A stretch of 59,838 nt of DNA, taken from Treponema sp. Lineage in GTDB: Bacteria > Spirochaetota > Spirochaetia > Treponematales > Treponemataceae. Under the pieces are notes generated by a model. The model made no database searches, was not told where the DNA came from, and saw only the letters and a program-made list of their open reading frames with translations. The position numbers and the translations under genes are program-made. The stretch covers positions 1 to 59,838 of the forward strand of contig JAKSTN010000016.1 of NCBI GenBank assembly GCA_024402535.1. Reading direction: 5' to 3'. This document shows positions 32,949 through 41,268 of the stretch, piece after piece (the stretch's first letter is position 1; each line of letters starts with the position of its first letter).

Positions 32949-34118
32949 ATGAAAAAAATAGTTTCGATTACATTAAGTTTATTGATGTCTTTTATTGTTC
33001 TGTTCTTTGTAATGCTGATGAATAATTTTTCAATTCCTTCAGTATTGTATGGAGTTTTTTTAATTTACCTTTTCACAGCAATGACTTTTGCAGAACAGAA
33101 AAAAAGAGGAAGCGGTGTAAAATACAGAAGAATCTTTCAGACACTTTTTGCAGTTTTTTTCTGTATTGCATTTATCGGAGATTTATATGCAGAACGCGGA
33201 AGTATGGCAATTACAGATAGCGCCATGAGTAATGCAGAACTTCCATTCTGTCATATTGCAATTCCTCAGGTTATGATTCCTTTTATCATTACAGGAAATC
33301 TGATTTTCCCTGCCCGTATTTCAGGTCATTACGCTGCAGTTTCCAGTATGCTTTGCATCTGGCTTATTTTAACACTTACAATCGGGCGTGGGTGGTGCAG
33401 CTGGGTTTGTTTTTACGGCGGTTGGGAAGAAGGATTTAGTCATGCATCTAAAAAAAGAAAATTAAATCTTGTTCCGAAAAATAAGGAAATCCGTGAGTTC
33501 CAGTTTGCATTTCTGGCATTTATTGTGCTGGTTTCAATCGGTGCAATGAGTGCAGTGTATTGCGAATGGTTCTGTCCGTTCAAACTGGTAACAGAATTTT
33601 CGCCGGTGAATTCAATTCCTAGTTTGATCGGAGCTGTAATGTTTATCGGCTTGTTTCTGGGCCTTGTTGTAATCATGCCGGTTCTTACAAAACGAAGAAC
33701 CCAGTGTTCAAGCCTTTGTCCGTTCGGAGCAATGGCTTCTCTTCTGGATGGTGTGAGTCCATTTAAAATCAGAATCGATACAGATAAATGTAAGGGTTGT
33801 ATGAAATGTGCAAACGTGTGTGGCTTTGGAGCAATTGATATAAAGACAATTCAGGATAAAAAAGGAAAACCAGAAATGACTTGTGCCAAGTGCGGCGAAT
33901 GTATTGGTGTGTGTCCTGAAAAGGCAATTTCTTATGCCTTTAGGTTTGAACATAAGTGTGGACGTCCTGAAGTAAATTCAAAGTTCGGAAAACTTGTTCA
34001 GGCGTTTCTGGACCCGGCACAGCTTTTCAGATTTGCGGCTTTTACATTTGCAGTTGTTATGTCTTCAGGTTTTGTAATCAAAGCTGTGGATTTAATTTTA
34101 AGAGGACTGGTGAAATAA
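32949..34118 (+). CDS. NapH/CcoG-like membrane polyferredoxin
   Basis: A 389-residue inner-membrane iron-sulfur protein. Four or more helices carry three cytoplasmic-side CxxxC loops: RGWCSWVCFYGG near residue 148 (Pro of the usual CP lost), YCEWFCPFK near 202 and QCSSLCPFGA near 253. Two classical 4Fe-4S motifs follow: CKGCMKCANVCGFGAI near 282 (G replacing the usual P) and CAKCGECIGVCPEKAI near 312. A C-terminal helix ends the protein. NapH, NosR and CcoG proteins of this type pass electrons from the cytoplasm to periplasmic acceptors. The next gene starts at the base after this stop. No nap, nos or cco genes are present, so the acceptor is unknown. Confidence 0.87.
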   Translation: MKKIVSITLSLLMSFIVLFFVMLMNNFSIPSVLYGVFLIYLFTAMTFAEQKKRGSGVKYRRIFQTLFAVFFCIAFIGDLYAERGSMAITDSAMSNAELPFCHIAIPQVMIPFIITGNLIFPARISGHYAAVSSMLCIWLILTLTIGRGWCSWVCFYGGWEEGFSHASKKRKLNLVPKNKEIREFQFAFLAFIVLVSIGAMSAVYCEWFCPFKLVTEFSPVNSIPSLIGAVMFIGLFLGLVVIMPVLTKRRTQCSSLCPFGAMASLLDGVSPFKIRIDTDKCKGCMKCANVCGFGAIDIKTIQDKKGKPEMTCAKCGECIGVCPEKAISYAFRFEHKCGRPEVNSKFGKLVQAFLDPAQLFRFAAFTFAVVMSSGFVIKAVDLILRGLVK

Positions 34119-35519
34119 ATGAAAAATACAAAAGCAATTTATTATATAAGAGCAGCGATAATAGGATTTGTAAGTTTATTTGGTGTAAGTGTATTTTTTA
34201 TTTCGAGTTCGGCACTTTCAAAATTTCTTGCAACATCACTTAAGCTAAAAGTAAATCCTTCAATGACTGGAGGAGAACTTGCCGCAGAAATTTTTGATGA
34301 TACAGAAGATGACAAAGGAGCAGGAAATCTTGTTTATCCTGCAAACAGTCAGTTTGAAAAAGGTTCAATGGATTTAATTCGTTATGGAATTCATAGACCT
34401 GTTTATAATGGAATCTGGCAAAGTTTTCCTGATTACTGGCAGTTTGATTTAGAATTCAAAGGAAACGCAAAAGAGTCAGCAAACATAATGATTTATTTTG
34501 GTATGGACTCAAATAAAGAAGAAGGAGAAAGCTCAACTCTTTTTGAAAACGCAGAAAATGTGAGTTTTTCAAAACCCTGGCATTATGCAGTCTGGATAAG
34601 TGAAGGAACAGGAAAAATTTATAATGTAAAAAAAGAAATGATAGGAAATGCTCAGCTTTCATTTTCAGAGAATGGAAATAAAATTCAAATGAGAATTCCA
34701 TTGGAAATAAAAGAACTTCAGAAAATCTACACAGCAGAAAACACCTGGCATTATGTTCTGGTCGGCGGATATTCAAAATGGGACAGAGGCGGATTCATGC
34801 CGGTTGAAAAAAGAAAATCATATTCGAAAGGTTCGGTGGCAAAAGGTCAGGAGTTTCATAATTTGATTCCAAAAGTTTATGACATACTGGGAGAAAATAG
34901 TCAGCTTGGAAACTGGAATGATGAAGAACTTAAGAAAGCTGAACTTAATCCTGTTGAAGTAAATATGCAGGCAAAAATAAATTCAAAAGATAATAAAAAC
35001 AGAATTGAAGAAATCAAGAAAATATTTTATGAACAGTACAAGAGGGAAGAATCTGGAAATATAGAATATAGTGAAGAATTTTTTGAAAAACTTTTAAAAG
35101 AAAATCCGGAAGATCCAGTTGCTTTGGCTTATTACGGAAGTTTTGTAGCAATGCGCGGTGGGAAAGCAAATGTAGCTCAGGCCGTGAAACTTGTAAATGA
35201 AGCTTTCACATATCTGGACAAAGCCGTAGAGCTTGGAGAAGGGCACGAAAAAGAAATAGATATTCTTTTGAACAGAGCAAGTGTTTCAAAAGCTGTTCCA
35301 AACGGAGTTTTTGCAAAAGCCGAAACAGGTGCAAAAGATTTTGCAAAGGCAGCTGCACTTCAAAAACAAATTGCAGAAAAAAGTAATGAAAAAAATGATT
35401 TTCTTTTTGCGGCTTATTTGTACGTAAGTTCTTCTGAGTGCTATAATATTTGTGGAAAAGAAACAGAAGCTGCATTGATGCTGAATGAAGCAGAAAAAAT
35501 GATGGCTTTTGTTAACTGA
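34119..35519 (+). CDS. Membrane-anchored protein with glucodextranase-C-like module and TPR region
   Basis: The 466 residues contain an N-terminal membrane anchor (YYIRAAIIGFVSLFGVSVFF), then a beta-rich module (about 55-260). Its EIFDDTEDDKGAGNLVYP, SMDLIRYGIH, WQFDLEF, FSKPWHYAVWI and TWHYVLVGGYSKWDRGGF recall the glucodextranase C-terminal/DOMON-like domain found in secreted and redox proteins. A Lys/Glu-rich linker leads to a helical TPR-like part (about 300-466) that resembles the gene-two product (VALAYYGSFVAMRGG). It abuts the polyferredoxin gene with no gap, suggesting a direct partner, perhaps a periplasmic ligand or electron-accepting unit. There is no catalytic motif of glucodextranase itself. 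Confidence 0.65.
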   Translation: MKNTKAIYYIRAAIIGFVSLFGVSVFFISSSALSKFLATSLKLKVNPSMTGGELAAEIFDDTEDDKGAGNLVYPANSQFEKGSMDLIRYGIHRPVYNGIWQSFPDYWQFDLEFKGNAKESANIMIYFGMDSNKEEGESSTLFENAENVSFSKPWHYAVWISEGTGKIYNVKKEMIGNAQLSFSENGNKIQMRIPLEIKELQKIYTAENTWHYVLVGGYSKWDRGGFMPVEKRKSYSKGSVAKGQEFHNLIPKVYDILGENSQLGNWNDEELKKAELNPVEVNMQAKINSKDNKNRIEEIKKIFYEQYKREESGNIEYSEEFFEKLLKENPEDPVALAYYGSFVAMRGGKANVAQAVKLVNEAFTYLDKAVELGEGHEKEIDILLNRASVSKAVPNGVFAKAETGAKDFAKAAALQKQIAEKSNEKNDFLFAAYLYVSSSECYNICGKETEAALMLNEAEKMMAFVN

Positions 35520-35539
35520 GTTTAGGAAATTAAAAAAAA

Positions 35540-35980
35540 ATGAAAATTACAATTCTGGATAAAAATCCCGAAGAAGAAGATGAAATTATTGTAAAGTGTT
35601 CAAGTCTTGATGAGAATATTGTCAGGCTTTTGAATACAATGAAAACAGAAAAAGGAAAAATGATTTTCTACCGTGAGGAGAAAATTTACCCTTTGGAAGA
35701 AAAGGACATTTTATACTTCGAATCGGTAGAAAACCGGGTATTTGCATATACAAATGACGGAGTTTTTGAGTCAAAAGACAAACTTTATATGCTGGAAGAA
35801 AGCCTTTCAAAAACCGATTTCATGCGTGCAAACAAATCTACAATTCTGAATTTGAACAAAGTGGAAAGTTTATCGCCTGCCTTTGGAAGCCGTTTTGAAG
35901 CAGTTTTAGAAAATGGATGCAAAATCATCATTTCAAGAATGTATGTATCAGAATTGAAAAAAATGCTTGGACTGGAATAG
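35540..35980 (+). CDS. LytTR-family DNA-binding regulator
   Basis: A 146-residue protein with a LytTR domain over residues 50-145: EEKIYPLEEKDILYFESVEN, RVFAYTNDGVFESKDKLYML, then DFMRANKSTILNLNKVESL and NGCKIIISRMYVSELKKML. There is no receiver domain; the first 45 residues are a short helical region. This is the stand-alone LytTR type that is usually paired with a DUF3021 membrane protein, as here (next gene). It probably controls its own operon through the repeats at 30326-30356. Confidence 0.9.
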   Translation: MKITILDKNPEEEDEIIVKCSSLDENIVRLLNTMKTEKGKMIFYREEKIYPLEEKDILYFESVENRVFAYTNDGVFESKDKLYMLEESLSKTDFMRANKSTILNLNKVESLSPAFGSRFEAVLENGCKIIISRMYVSELKKMLGLE

Positions 35981-35990
35981 GAGCGAAAAA

Positions 35991-36422
35991 ATGAATAAAG
36001 AGAAGATAAATGTACTAATTAATCTTTTTACTAGAATTTCAACGGGAATTTTTTTGTTTTCGGGAATATACATATGCATATTTTTTGGTTTCGACCCGGG
36101 CTTAAGTGTATCTTATATTTTCGGAGTTCTTGGAATGTCGGCAGTTTTTGCAGTGGTTGGAACTTTGATTTACAGTAAAGAAACTGCTACAAAAAATGCA
36201 AGATTTATACAGGGAATTATTTTTTTCATTTTTGTGAATATTGTTGTATTAGGAGTAGGATTTCTTCTTCACTGGTTCAGTTTCAAAAATTTGAAAACTG
36301 TAATTGGAATGGAGATAACTATATTTGTTGTATTTTTTGTTGTTGCAATAATCACATACAGGATTGATGTAAACATGGCACACAAAATGAACGAAAAGCT
36401 TAAGGAAAGAAAAAAAAGCTGA
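35991..36422 (+). CDS. DUF3021 membrane protein
   Basis: A 143-residue protein with four hydrophobic segments (TGIFLFSGIYICIFFGF, YIFGVLGMSAVFAVVGTLIY, IIFFIFVNIVVLGVGFLLHW, ITIFVVFFVVAIITYRID) and a basic C-terminal tail. Such proteins are encoded next to LytTR regulators and are thought to hold or inhibit them at the membrane. I chose the ATG at 35991, 7 bp after GGAG; the longer frame beginning at 35967 would overlap the regulator gene. Last gene of the operon; murB starts 20 bp later. Confidence 0.85.
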   Translation: MNKEKINVLINLFTRISTGIFLFSGIYICIFFGFDPGLSVSYIFGVLGMSAVFAVVGTLIYSKETATKNARFIQGIIFFIFVNIVVLGVGFLLHWFSFKNLKTVIGMEITIFVVFFVVAIITYRIDVNMAHKMNEKLKERKKS

Positions 36423-36442
36423 TTCGTGATATACTGAAACTA

Positions 36443-37342
36443 ATGAATATTAGTCAGAATGAATTATTAAAAAATCATACAACATTCCAGATTGGCGGTC
36501 CGGCTGATAAATTTTATGAGCCGGAAAACTTTGAAGAGCTGATTGGAATTATCGATGAATGTAAATCACAAAACATAAAATATTTTCTTCTTGGCGGCGG
36601 AAGCAATCTGGTTTTTTCAGATAAAGGATTCCGCGGCGCCGTTATCTGTACAAGAAAACTGAATAAAATTACACAGATAGAACCTGGTCTGGTTATGGCA
36701 GAAGCAGGCGCTACCATGAAAGAACTGGTAGATTTCTGTACTGAAAACGGTCTTTCAGGTTTTGAAGAATTTGCAGGACTTCCGGGAACTGTGGGCGGCG
36801 CACTTTTTATGAACGCCCGCTGCTTTGATAAATCCGTTTCAGAAAACATTTATGAAACTTGGTGGCTGGAAGAAAACGGCGCCGCCAACTATGACGCCTG
36901 TTCAAAACTATTTTCCGAAGATTCTATAAACTGGGACTATAAAAAATCACCTTTTCAGAATTCAAGAAAAATCATAAAAGCCGGGATTTTTAAGGTTACT
37001 CCTATAGAAGATCAGGAAGGCCGCGATGCTATTCGCTCAAAATGTGAAGGTTATATAAAAGGCCGCGAAGACAGAGGTCATTTTAAGTTTCCAAGTGCTG
37101 GAAGCGTGTTTAAAAACAATCACGATTTCGGGAAACCAAGCGGAAAACTGATTGATGAAGCCGGTTTGAGAGGTTTCAGAATTGGCGGAGCACAAATAGC
37201 AGAGTTTCACGGTAATTTTATAGTAAATACAGACGGAGCTTCGGCCGAAGATGTAAAAGGTTTGGTAAAAAAAGCTCAGGAAACAGTAAAAGAGAAATTT
37301 GGTTTTGATTTGGAGCCTGAAATCATTTTTATTGAAGAATAG
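36443..37342 (+). CDS. murB: UDP-N-acetylenolpyruvoylglucosamine reductase
   Basis: A cytoplasmic FAD enzyme that makes UDP-MurNAc with NADPH in peptidoglycan synthesis. The 299-residue protein has the FAD-binding LLGGGSNLVFSDKGF near residue 48, EFAGLPGTVGGALFMNAR near 110 (family GIPGTVGGAxxMNAG), the catalytic-Ser segment PSAGSVFKN near 213, LIDEAGLRGFRIGGAQIAEF near 232 and the C-terminal Glu in LEPEIIFIEE. Length and gaps suit the shorter MurB type. It is 20 bp after the DUF3021 gene and could share its transcript, but TATACT at about 36428 could also provide a weak local promoter. Confidence 0.95.
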   Translation: MNISQNELLKNHTTFQIGGPADKFYEPENFEELIGIIDECKSQNIKYFLLGGGSNLVFSDKGFRGAVICTRKLNKITQIEPGLVMAEAGATMKELVDFCTENGLSGFEEFAGLPGTVGGALFMNARCFDKSVSENIYETWWLEENGAANYDACSKLFSEDSINWDYKKSPFQNSRKIIKAGIFKVTPIEDQEGRDAIRSKCEGYIKGREDRGHFKFPSAGSVFKNNHDFGKPSGKLIDEAGLRGFRIGGAQIAEFHGNFIVNTDGASAEDVKGLVKKAQETVKEKFGFDLEPEIIFIEE

Positions 37343-37391
37343 AACAGTTCCAATTATAATTTAGTATTACCAAAAAAGTCTGAGGGGAAAA

Positions 37392-38573
37392 ATGGCGTTA
37401 CAGTTATCTTTTGTTCAATTTAAACAAGGTTCATATATTGTTGTTGAAGGAAAATTCAACGCTAATTTTTTCTATATTGTTCAGAAAGGACTTGTTCAGT
37501 GTTCAAAGTCTTCAGATAAAGGTCAGCCGGTTCGTTACGGACCAGGAGACTTTATCGGTGTAGTTCCTTGTATGTCGGGTCATGCACAGATTGAAACTGC
37601 AATTGCTCTGACAGATGTAACTGTTATTTCAGTAAAAAAAGATCAGTATCCTGAACTTATCGCACAGAACACTCCTTTGGCCCTTAAAATCATTAAATCA
37701 TTTGCTGCTCGTATGCGTACTATGAATGATATTCTGGCACAGCTGACACTGAATAATATCAGTTCAGATACAGCAGAACAGATTTTCAGAACTGCAGAAT
37801 ATTATGATAACGCAGGGCTTATGGATATTGCAGTTTTTGCTTATTACCAGTATTTGAAAACAAAGCCTCAGGGCGCAAATGCGGAAATGGCAAAAAAGCG
37901 CTTTGTGGCACTTAAACCTAGAACACAGGCTGTATATTATGAACCTACAGCTGATCTTACCCGTGAATATCCTAAAGACACAATGATTTTCTCGGAAAGC
38001 CAGAGCGGCGCTGAAATGTTTATTATTCAGGAAGGTCAGGTCTCAATTTCGAAGGTTGTAGACGGAAAAGAAGTAACACTTGCGGTTTTGAAGCAGGGGG
38101 ATATGTTTGGCGAAATGGCTCTTCTGGAACACAAACCACGTTCAGCCAGCGCTATTGCACATACAGACTGCCGCCTTATGGTCGTAAACCGTTCCAACTT
38201 TGATCAGATGGTTTCTACACAGCCTCAGCTGATTTCACGTCTTACAACGACACTTGCTGACCGTCTTTGGTCTATGTACCGTCAGATTGAAAATGCTTAC
38301 CTGAAAGACCCGGTTCATAAAATGATAGATATGATTTCGCTTCAGGTTGAAAAACAGAAGATTAATTGTGATAAACCAAATATTCAGTGGCAGTCAGATC
38401 TTACCGCCCAGGATATTGCAAATATGTGCGGTATACCTGCAAACCTGGCTCCAAAAGCCGTAAGCGATTTCCAGAATCTGTCATTTATAAAAATAATTGG
38501 CGGAAAAGTACTTGTAAAAGATTGTTATGAAGTTTCAAAACAGGCTGCTTTTTATAAGAAAAGTGGAAAATAG
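37392..38573 (+). CDS. Crp-type regulator with two cyclic-nucleotide-binding domains
   Basis: The 393-residue protein has a first CNB-like barrel at about 10-110 (FKQGSYIVVEGKFNANFFYI, YGPGDFIGVVPCMSG) whose phosphate-binding cassette is degenerate. A helical linker (about 125-180) precedes a second, well-formed CNB domain at about 190-300 with FGEMALLEHKPRSASA, where the Glu and Arg needed for cyclic-nucleotide phosphate are present. The C-terminal 60 residues look like a winged helix (LTAQDIANMCGI, then FIKIIGGKVLVKD). It may be a transcription factor sensing a nucleotide. GAGGGG precedes the ATG; a terminator follows at 38578. Monocistronic. Confidence 0.82.
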   Translation: MALQLSFVQFKQGSYIVVEGKFNANFFYIVQKGLVQCSKSSDKGQPVRYGPGDFIGVVPCMSGHAQIETAIALTDVTVISVKKDQYPELIAQNTPLALKIIKSFAARMRTMNDILAQLTLNNISSDTAEQIFRTAEYYDNAGLMDIAVFAYYQYLKTKPQGANAEMAKKRFVALKPRTQAVYYEPTADLTREYPKDTMIFSESQSGAEMFIIQEGQVSISKVVDGKEVTLAVLKQGDMFGEMALLEHKPRSASAIAHTDCRLMVVNRSNFDQMVSTQPQLISRLTTTLADRLWSMYRQIENAYLKDPVHKMIDMISLQVEKQKINCDKPNIQWQSDLTAQDIANMCGIPANLAPKAVSDFQNLSFIKIIGGKVLVKDCYEVSKQAAFYKKSGK

Positions 38574-38577
38574 AAAG

Positions 38578-38601
38578 TGGGGCTGACAGCCCCATTTTTT
38601 T
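38578..38601 (+). terminator. Intrinsic terminator of the Crp-type gene
   Basis: TGGGGCT-GAC-AGCCCCA followed by seven T, starting 5 bp after the stop codon. Confidence 0.88.
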
Positions 38602-38638
38602 ATTTAACCTGTTATACATAAAAGCCGATAATCAGAAT

Positions 38639-39187
38639 ATGAAAAGATGTTTAAAAATCTTTGCCTTGATTATCGGCTTTCTCTTTTTTGCAGACAGTCT
38701 TTTTTCGGAAGAAATTCCAAATGGCTATGGCGAAGTAAAACTTGGCATGTCTCTGGAAGCGGCAAAAGAAGCTTTGAAGAGTAACAGTGATTTCGGGTAT
38801 CACGGCGACAGAGACGTTTCACTTTTACCCGGAGAAAACCGTGTTCTCATTGAAACTGATGCAGAAAAAGGTCTTGGAAGCAATTTCTTGAATCGCTGCT
38901 GGTTTCAGTTCGCAGACGAAGAACTATATATCATCATTATAAATGTTAATACACAAAAGATGGATTATTATTCGATTTTCACTACTTTGTGTGACAAATA
39001 TGGTAATCCGGACAGTCTGAGTCCTGAAAAAGCTGTTTGGAAAAATGATGAAATTACCATGAGTTTGGAAAAACCTTTAACATTAAAATATGTTGCCAAT
39101 AAGAAATTTCAGGAACTGCAAAATAAATCAACAGTTCAGCCTGGCGTTGTTGAAAGAAACAGGGAAGATTTTTTAAGCGGCTTATAA
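38639..39187 (+). CDS. Secreted protein of unknown function
   Basis: A 182-residue protein with signal peptide RCLKIFALIIGFLFFADSLF cleaved near SEE. The mature part begins GYGEVKLGMSLEAAKEALK, a pattern seen in small periplasmic proteins where a beta-strand and a helix start a repeat, and contains CDKYGNPDSLSPEKAVWKND, which recalls a substrate-like KYGxPd motif of secreted treponemal proteins. It ends in a polar tail. No function can be given. The DUF192 lipoprotein gene follows after 10 bp, so they form a pair. Confidence 0.7.
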   Translation: MKRCLKIFALIIGFLFFADSLFSEEIPNGYGEVKLGMSLEAAKEALKSNSDFGYHGDRDVSLLPGENRVLIETDAEKGLGSNFLNRCWFQFADEELYIIIINVNTQKMDYYSIFTTLCDKYGNPDSLSPEKAVWKNDEITMSLEKPLTLKYVANKKFQELQNKSTVQPGVVERNREDFLSGL

Positions 39188-39197
39188 GGCGGGAAAC

Positions 39198-39647
39198 ATG
39201 AAAGGATTAAAAACAAAAATAAGTATATCAGTTCTGATTTTATTATGTACAATTTTCAGTGCATGTGCAAAAAGTAAGCTTCCTGTAAAAGAACTGATGA
39301 TAAAACGCTCCGACGGCATTTTAGTATCTGTCCAGGCTGAAATGGCCGTAGAAGAAGAAGAACGTAATTACGGCTTTATGAATCGTAAAAAAATCCCTGA
39401 TGGAACTGGAATGCTGTTTGTTTTTGAAAAAGACCAGATTCTTTCATTCTGGATGAAAAATACACCAACCCCTCTGAGCATTGCTTATCTTGATTCAGAA
39501 GGGGTGATTAAAAATATTTATGATATGAAACCTTACAGCCTTGCCCCCATTGTTAGCACAGTCAGCTGTCGTTACGCCCTTGAAGTACCACAAGGCTGGT
39601 ATTCAAGAGCCGGCATCCGCGTCGGCGACAAGGTGATGGTAAAGTAA
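39198..39647 (+). CDS. DUF192 lipoprotein
   Basis: The 149-residue protein has a lipoprotein signal with lipobox FSAC (Cys 22). The mature domain is a full DUF192: VSVQAEMAVEEEERNYGFMN-RKKIPDGTGMLF, FEKDQILSFWMKNTPTPLSI, then IAYLDSEGVIKNIYDMKPYS and YALEVPQGWYSRAGIRVGDK. The FWMKNT segment is the hallmark. DUF192 proteins are small envelope proteins of unknown role. Cotranscribed with the preceding secreted-protein gene. Confidence 0.9.
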   Translation: MKGLKTKISISVLILLCTIFSACAKSKLPVKELMIKRSDGILVSVQAEMAVEEEERNYGFMNRKKIPDGTGMLFVFEKDQILSFWMKNTPTPLSIAYLDSEGVIKNIYDMKPYSLAPIVSTVSCRYALEVPQGWYSRAGIRVGDKVMVK

Positions 39648-40086
39648 AACCTACATTTAAATCAAATATATTTAATTTGATTTTATATAGTCTCTAAAAA
39701 AACTTACTCCCGGTCACAATCACGGTCGGCAGAACCGCTAGGTACCGTCGCTACATGTGAAGCGCGTAGTAGTAACTATAAAGCCGCGCTTCAAATGTTT
39801 CTGCCTGACCGTTTTGTTCCCTTGCGTAAGTTTTTTTCAAGCAGGATTAAATCAAATAAATATCTTTGCTTTAATGAATTACGCGAAGGAACAACACAGA
39901 CGCTAAACTTCGACAAAGACGATATCACATACAATCCGCCATACAAAAAAATCATATCCTATACAAACAGATTTCCTCATAGCACCGTGAGGTGCGTTGC
40001 GTTAGCTGCCATTACCCCTACATTTCAATCGGTGTGACAACCAGCCTCCGCGGCGCAGCAGGAACTATTTGATTTAATCCTAGATT
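39648..40086. other. 439-bp intergenic region with repeats, no gene seen
   Basis: No convincing coding frame. TTAAATCAAATA occurs directly at 39657 and at 39847, and a perfect 16-bp inverted copy joins AGGATTAAATCAAATA (39843-39858) to TATTTGATTTAATCCT (40066-40081), enclosing about 240 bp. The enclosed DNA has a base composition unlike its neighbours, including CCTCCGCGGCGCAGCAGG near its right end. It could be a decayed small mobile element or a structured untranslated region. Confidence 0.45.
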
Positions 40087-41241
40087 CTATTCGTCGGCTT
40101 CCAGTTTGGCCAGTTCTGCGGCGGCAATGGCATCGTTTGGAGCATATTCCAGAACAGTTGTGAAATATTTCTGTGCCATTTCTTTGTCGCCGCGTGCCAG
40201 AGCAAGATATCCAAGGTTTGAAATGACCTTTGTGTTTTCAGGATCAAGTTCAAAGCTTTTCATCATATTCTTTTCGGCACCGTCAAAGTCTTTTTCCTGA
40301 AGAAGACAAAGTGCAAGTTCGTTGTATGTTTCAGCGTTTTTGTCGCCTTCCGGACATTTAAGAGATTCTTCGAAGGCGTTTTTTGCGTCTGTGAAACGTT
40401 CTACTTTGCGAAGAGCCCAGCCAAGCATGAACCATGCATTCCATACTTTTGGATTGTTCTTGATGAAGAAAAGGATTTCATCCATTCCTTCCTGTTCTTT
40501 TCCTTTGGAAATAAGTTCGTAAGCTTTCTGGAAGTGAACATCATCCATATTTGTTTTACTGATGTTGTTCAGAATTTCCTGAGCACGTTCTTTCTTGTAG
40601 ATTCCTTCTTCTCCAAGTTCTTCATCCGGTGTTTCACAGGTAAGTGTAATGTATGAGTCAAAACAGTCTTTTGCTTCGCGGTAATTATTCTGTTTCAGAT
40701 AGTAGAAGCCAGCATTGAAATAAGCATCAGGAATAGGTGGTTCAGCTTCCATAGCCCGTTTGTAATATTTGATGGCATCGGCATCGTAAGCGTCAGCATC
40801 TTCTTCAAGTCCGGAACGGCGGTAATTGTCTGCACGTGTATCCAGGAAAAGAGCCATGTTCAGAATGATAGAAGCATTGTCCGGTTCAAGTCCAAGAAGT
40901 GCCATAAAGATTTCTTCGGCAAGTTCAAAGTCTTCGTTGCGTGCTTTCAGAACGGCTGTTTCACCTAATTCTTTGAGAATATTAGGGCGGGCGTTCTTAA
41001 TAACTGTACGGTAATATTCCAGATTTTCATTGTGATGATCATAAGCCAGAACTGTAAGAATTCCTGCCAGAATCTGTTCAGTAGTGATGTCATTCAAATC
41101 AGGAGTTTTGTCTTCCTGTCCATCTTTTTTCTGAACCGGAAGAGGAATTTTAGCGTCAACTTTCATAGCTTCATGGCTGAAAGCATAATCTTCCGGAATT
41201 GTAATGTAAAAAATCGAGTCGAGAGGATTTTTTGGATTCAT
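40087..41241 (-). CDS. TPR-repeat protein, cytoplasmic
   Basis: A 384-residue soluble protein without a signal peptide. From about residue 60 it is built of tetratricopeptide repeats, for example FELAEEIFMALLGLEPDNAS, AIKYYKRAMEAEPPIPDAYF, FTDAKNAFEESLKCPEGD, FDGAEKNMMKSFELDPENTK and EMAQKYFTTVLEYAPNDAIA. TPR arrays bind partner proteins; there is no catalytic domain. It is downstream (27 bp) of a PilZ gene on the same strand, so the two may work together in c-di-GMP output. Confidence 0.88.
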   Translation of the reverse strand: MNPKNPLDSIFYITIPEDYAFSHEAMKVDAKIPLPVQKKDGQEDKTPDLNDITTEQILAGILTVLAYDHHNENLEYYRTVIKNARPNILKELGETAVLKARNEDFELAEEIFMALLGLEPDNASIILNMALFLDTRADNYRRSGLEEDADAYDADAIKYYKRAMEAEPPIPDAYFNAGFYYLKQNNYREAKDCFDSYITLTCETPDEELGEEGIYKKERAQEILNNISKTNMDDVHFQKAYELISKGKEQEGMDEILFFIKNNPKVWNAWFMLGWALRKVERFTDAKNAFEESLKCPEGDKNAETYNELALCLLQEKDFDGAEKNMMKSFELDPENTKVISNLGYLALARGDKEMAQKYFTTVLEYAPNDAIAAAELAKLEADE

Positions 41242-41268
41242 ATGTACCCTGTGAAATGTATTAATTGA

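Noticed and set aside
34119..35519. A glucan-degrading enzyme
   Set aside because: Only the non-catalytic C-terminal-type module is present; there is no glycoside-hydrolase domain.
39795..40037. 80-codon plus-strand frame in the intergenic block
   Set aside because: No ribosome site, crosses one of the inverted repeats and has no recognisable protein features.
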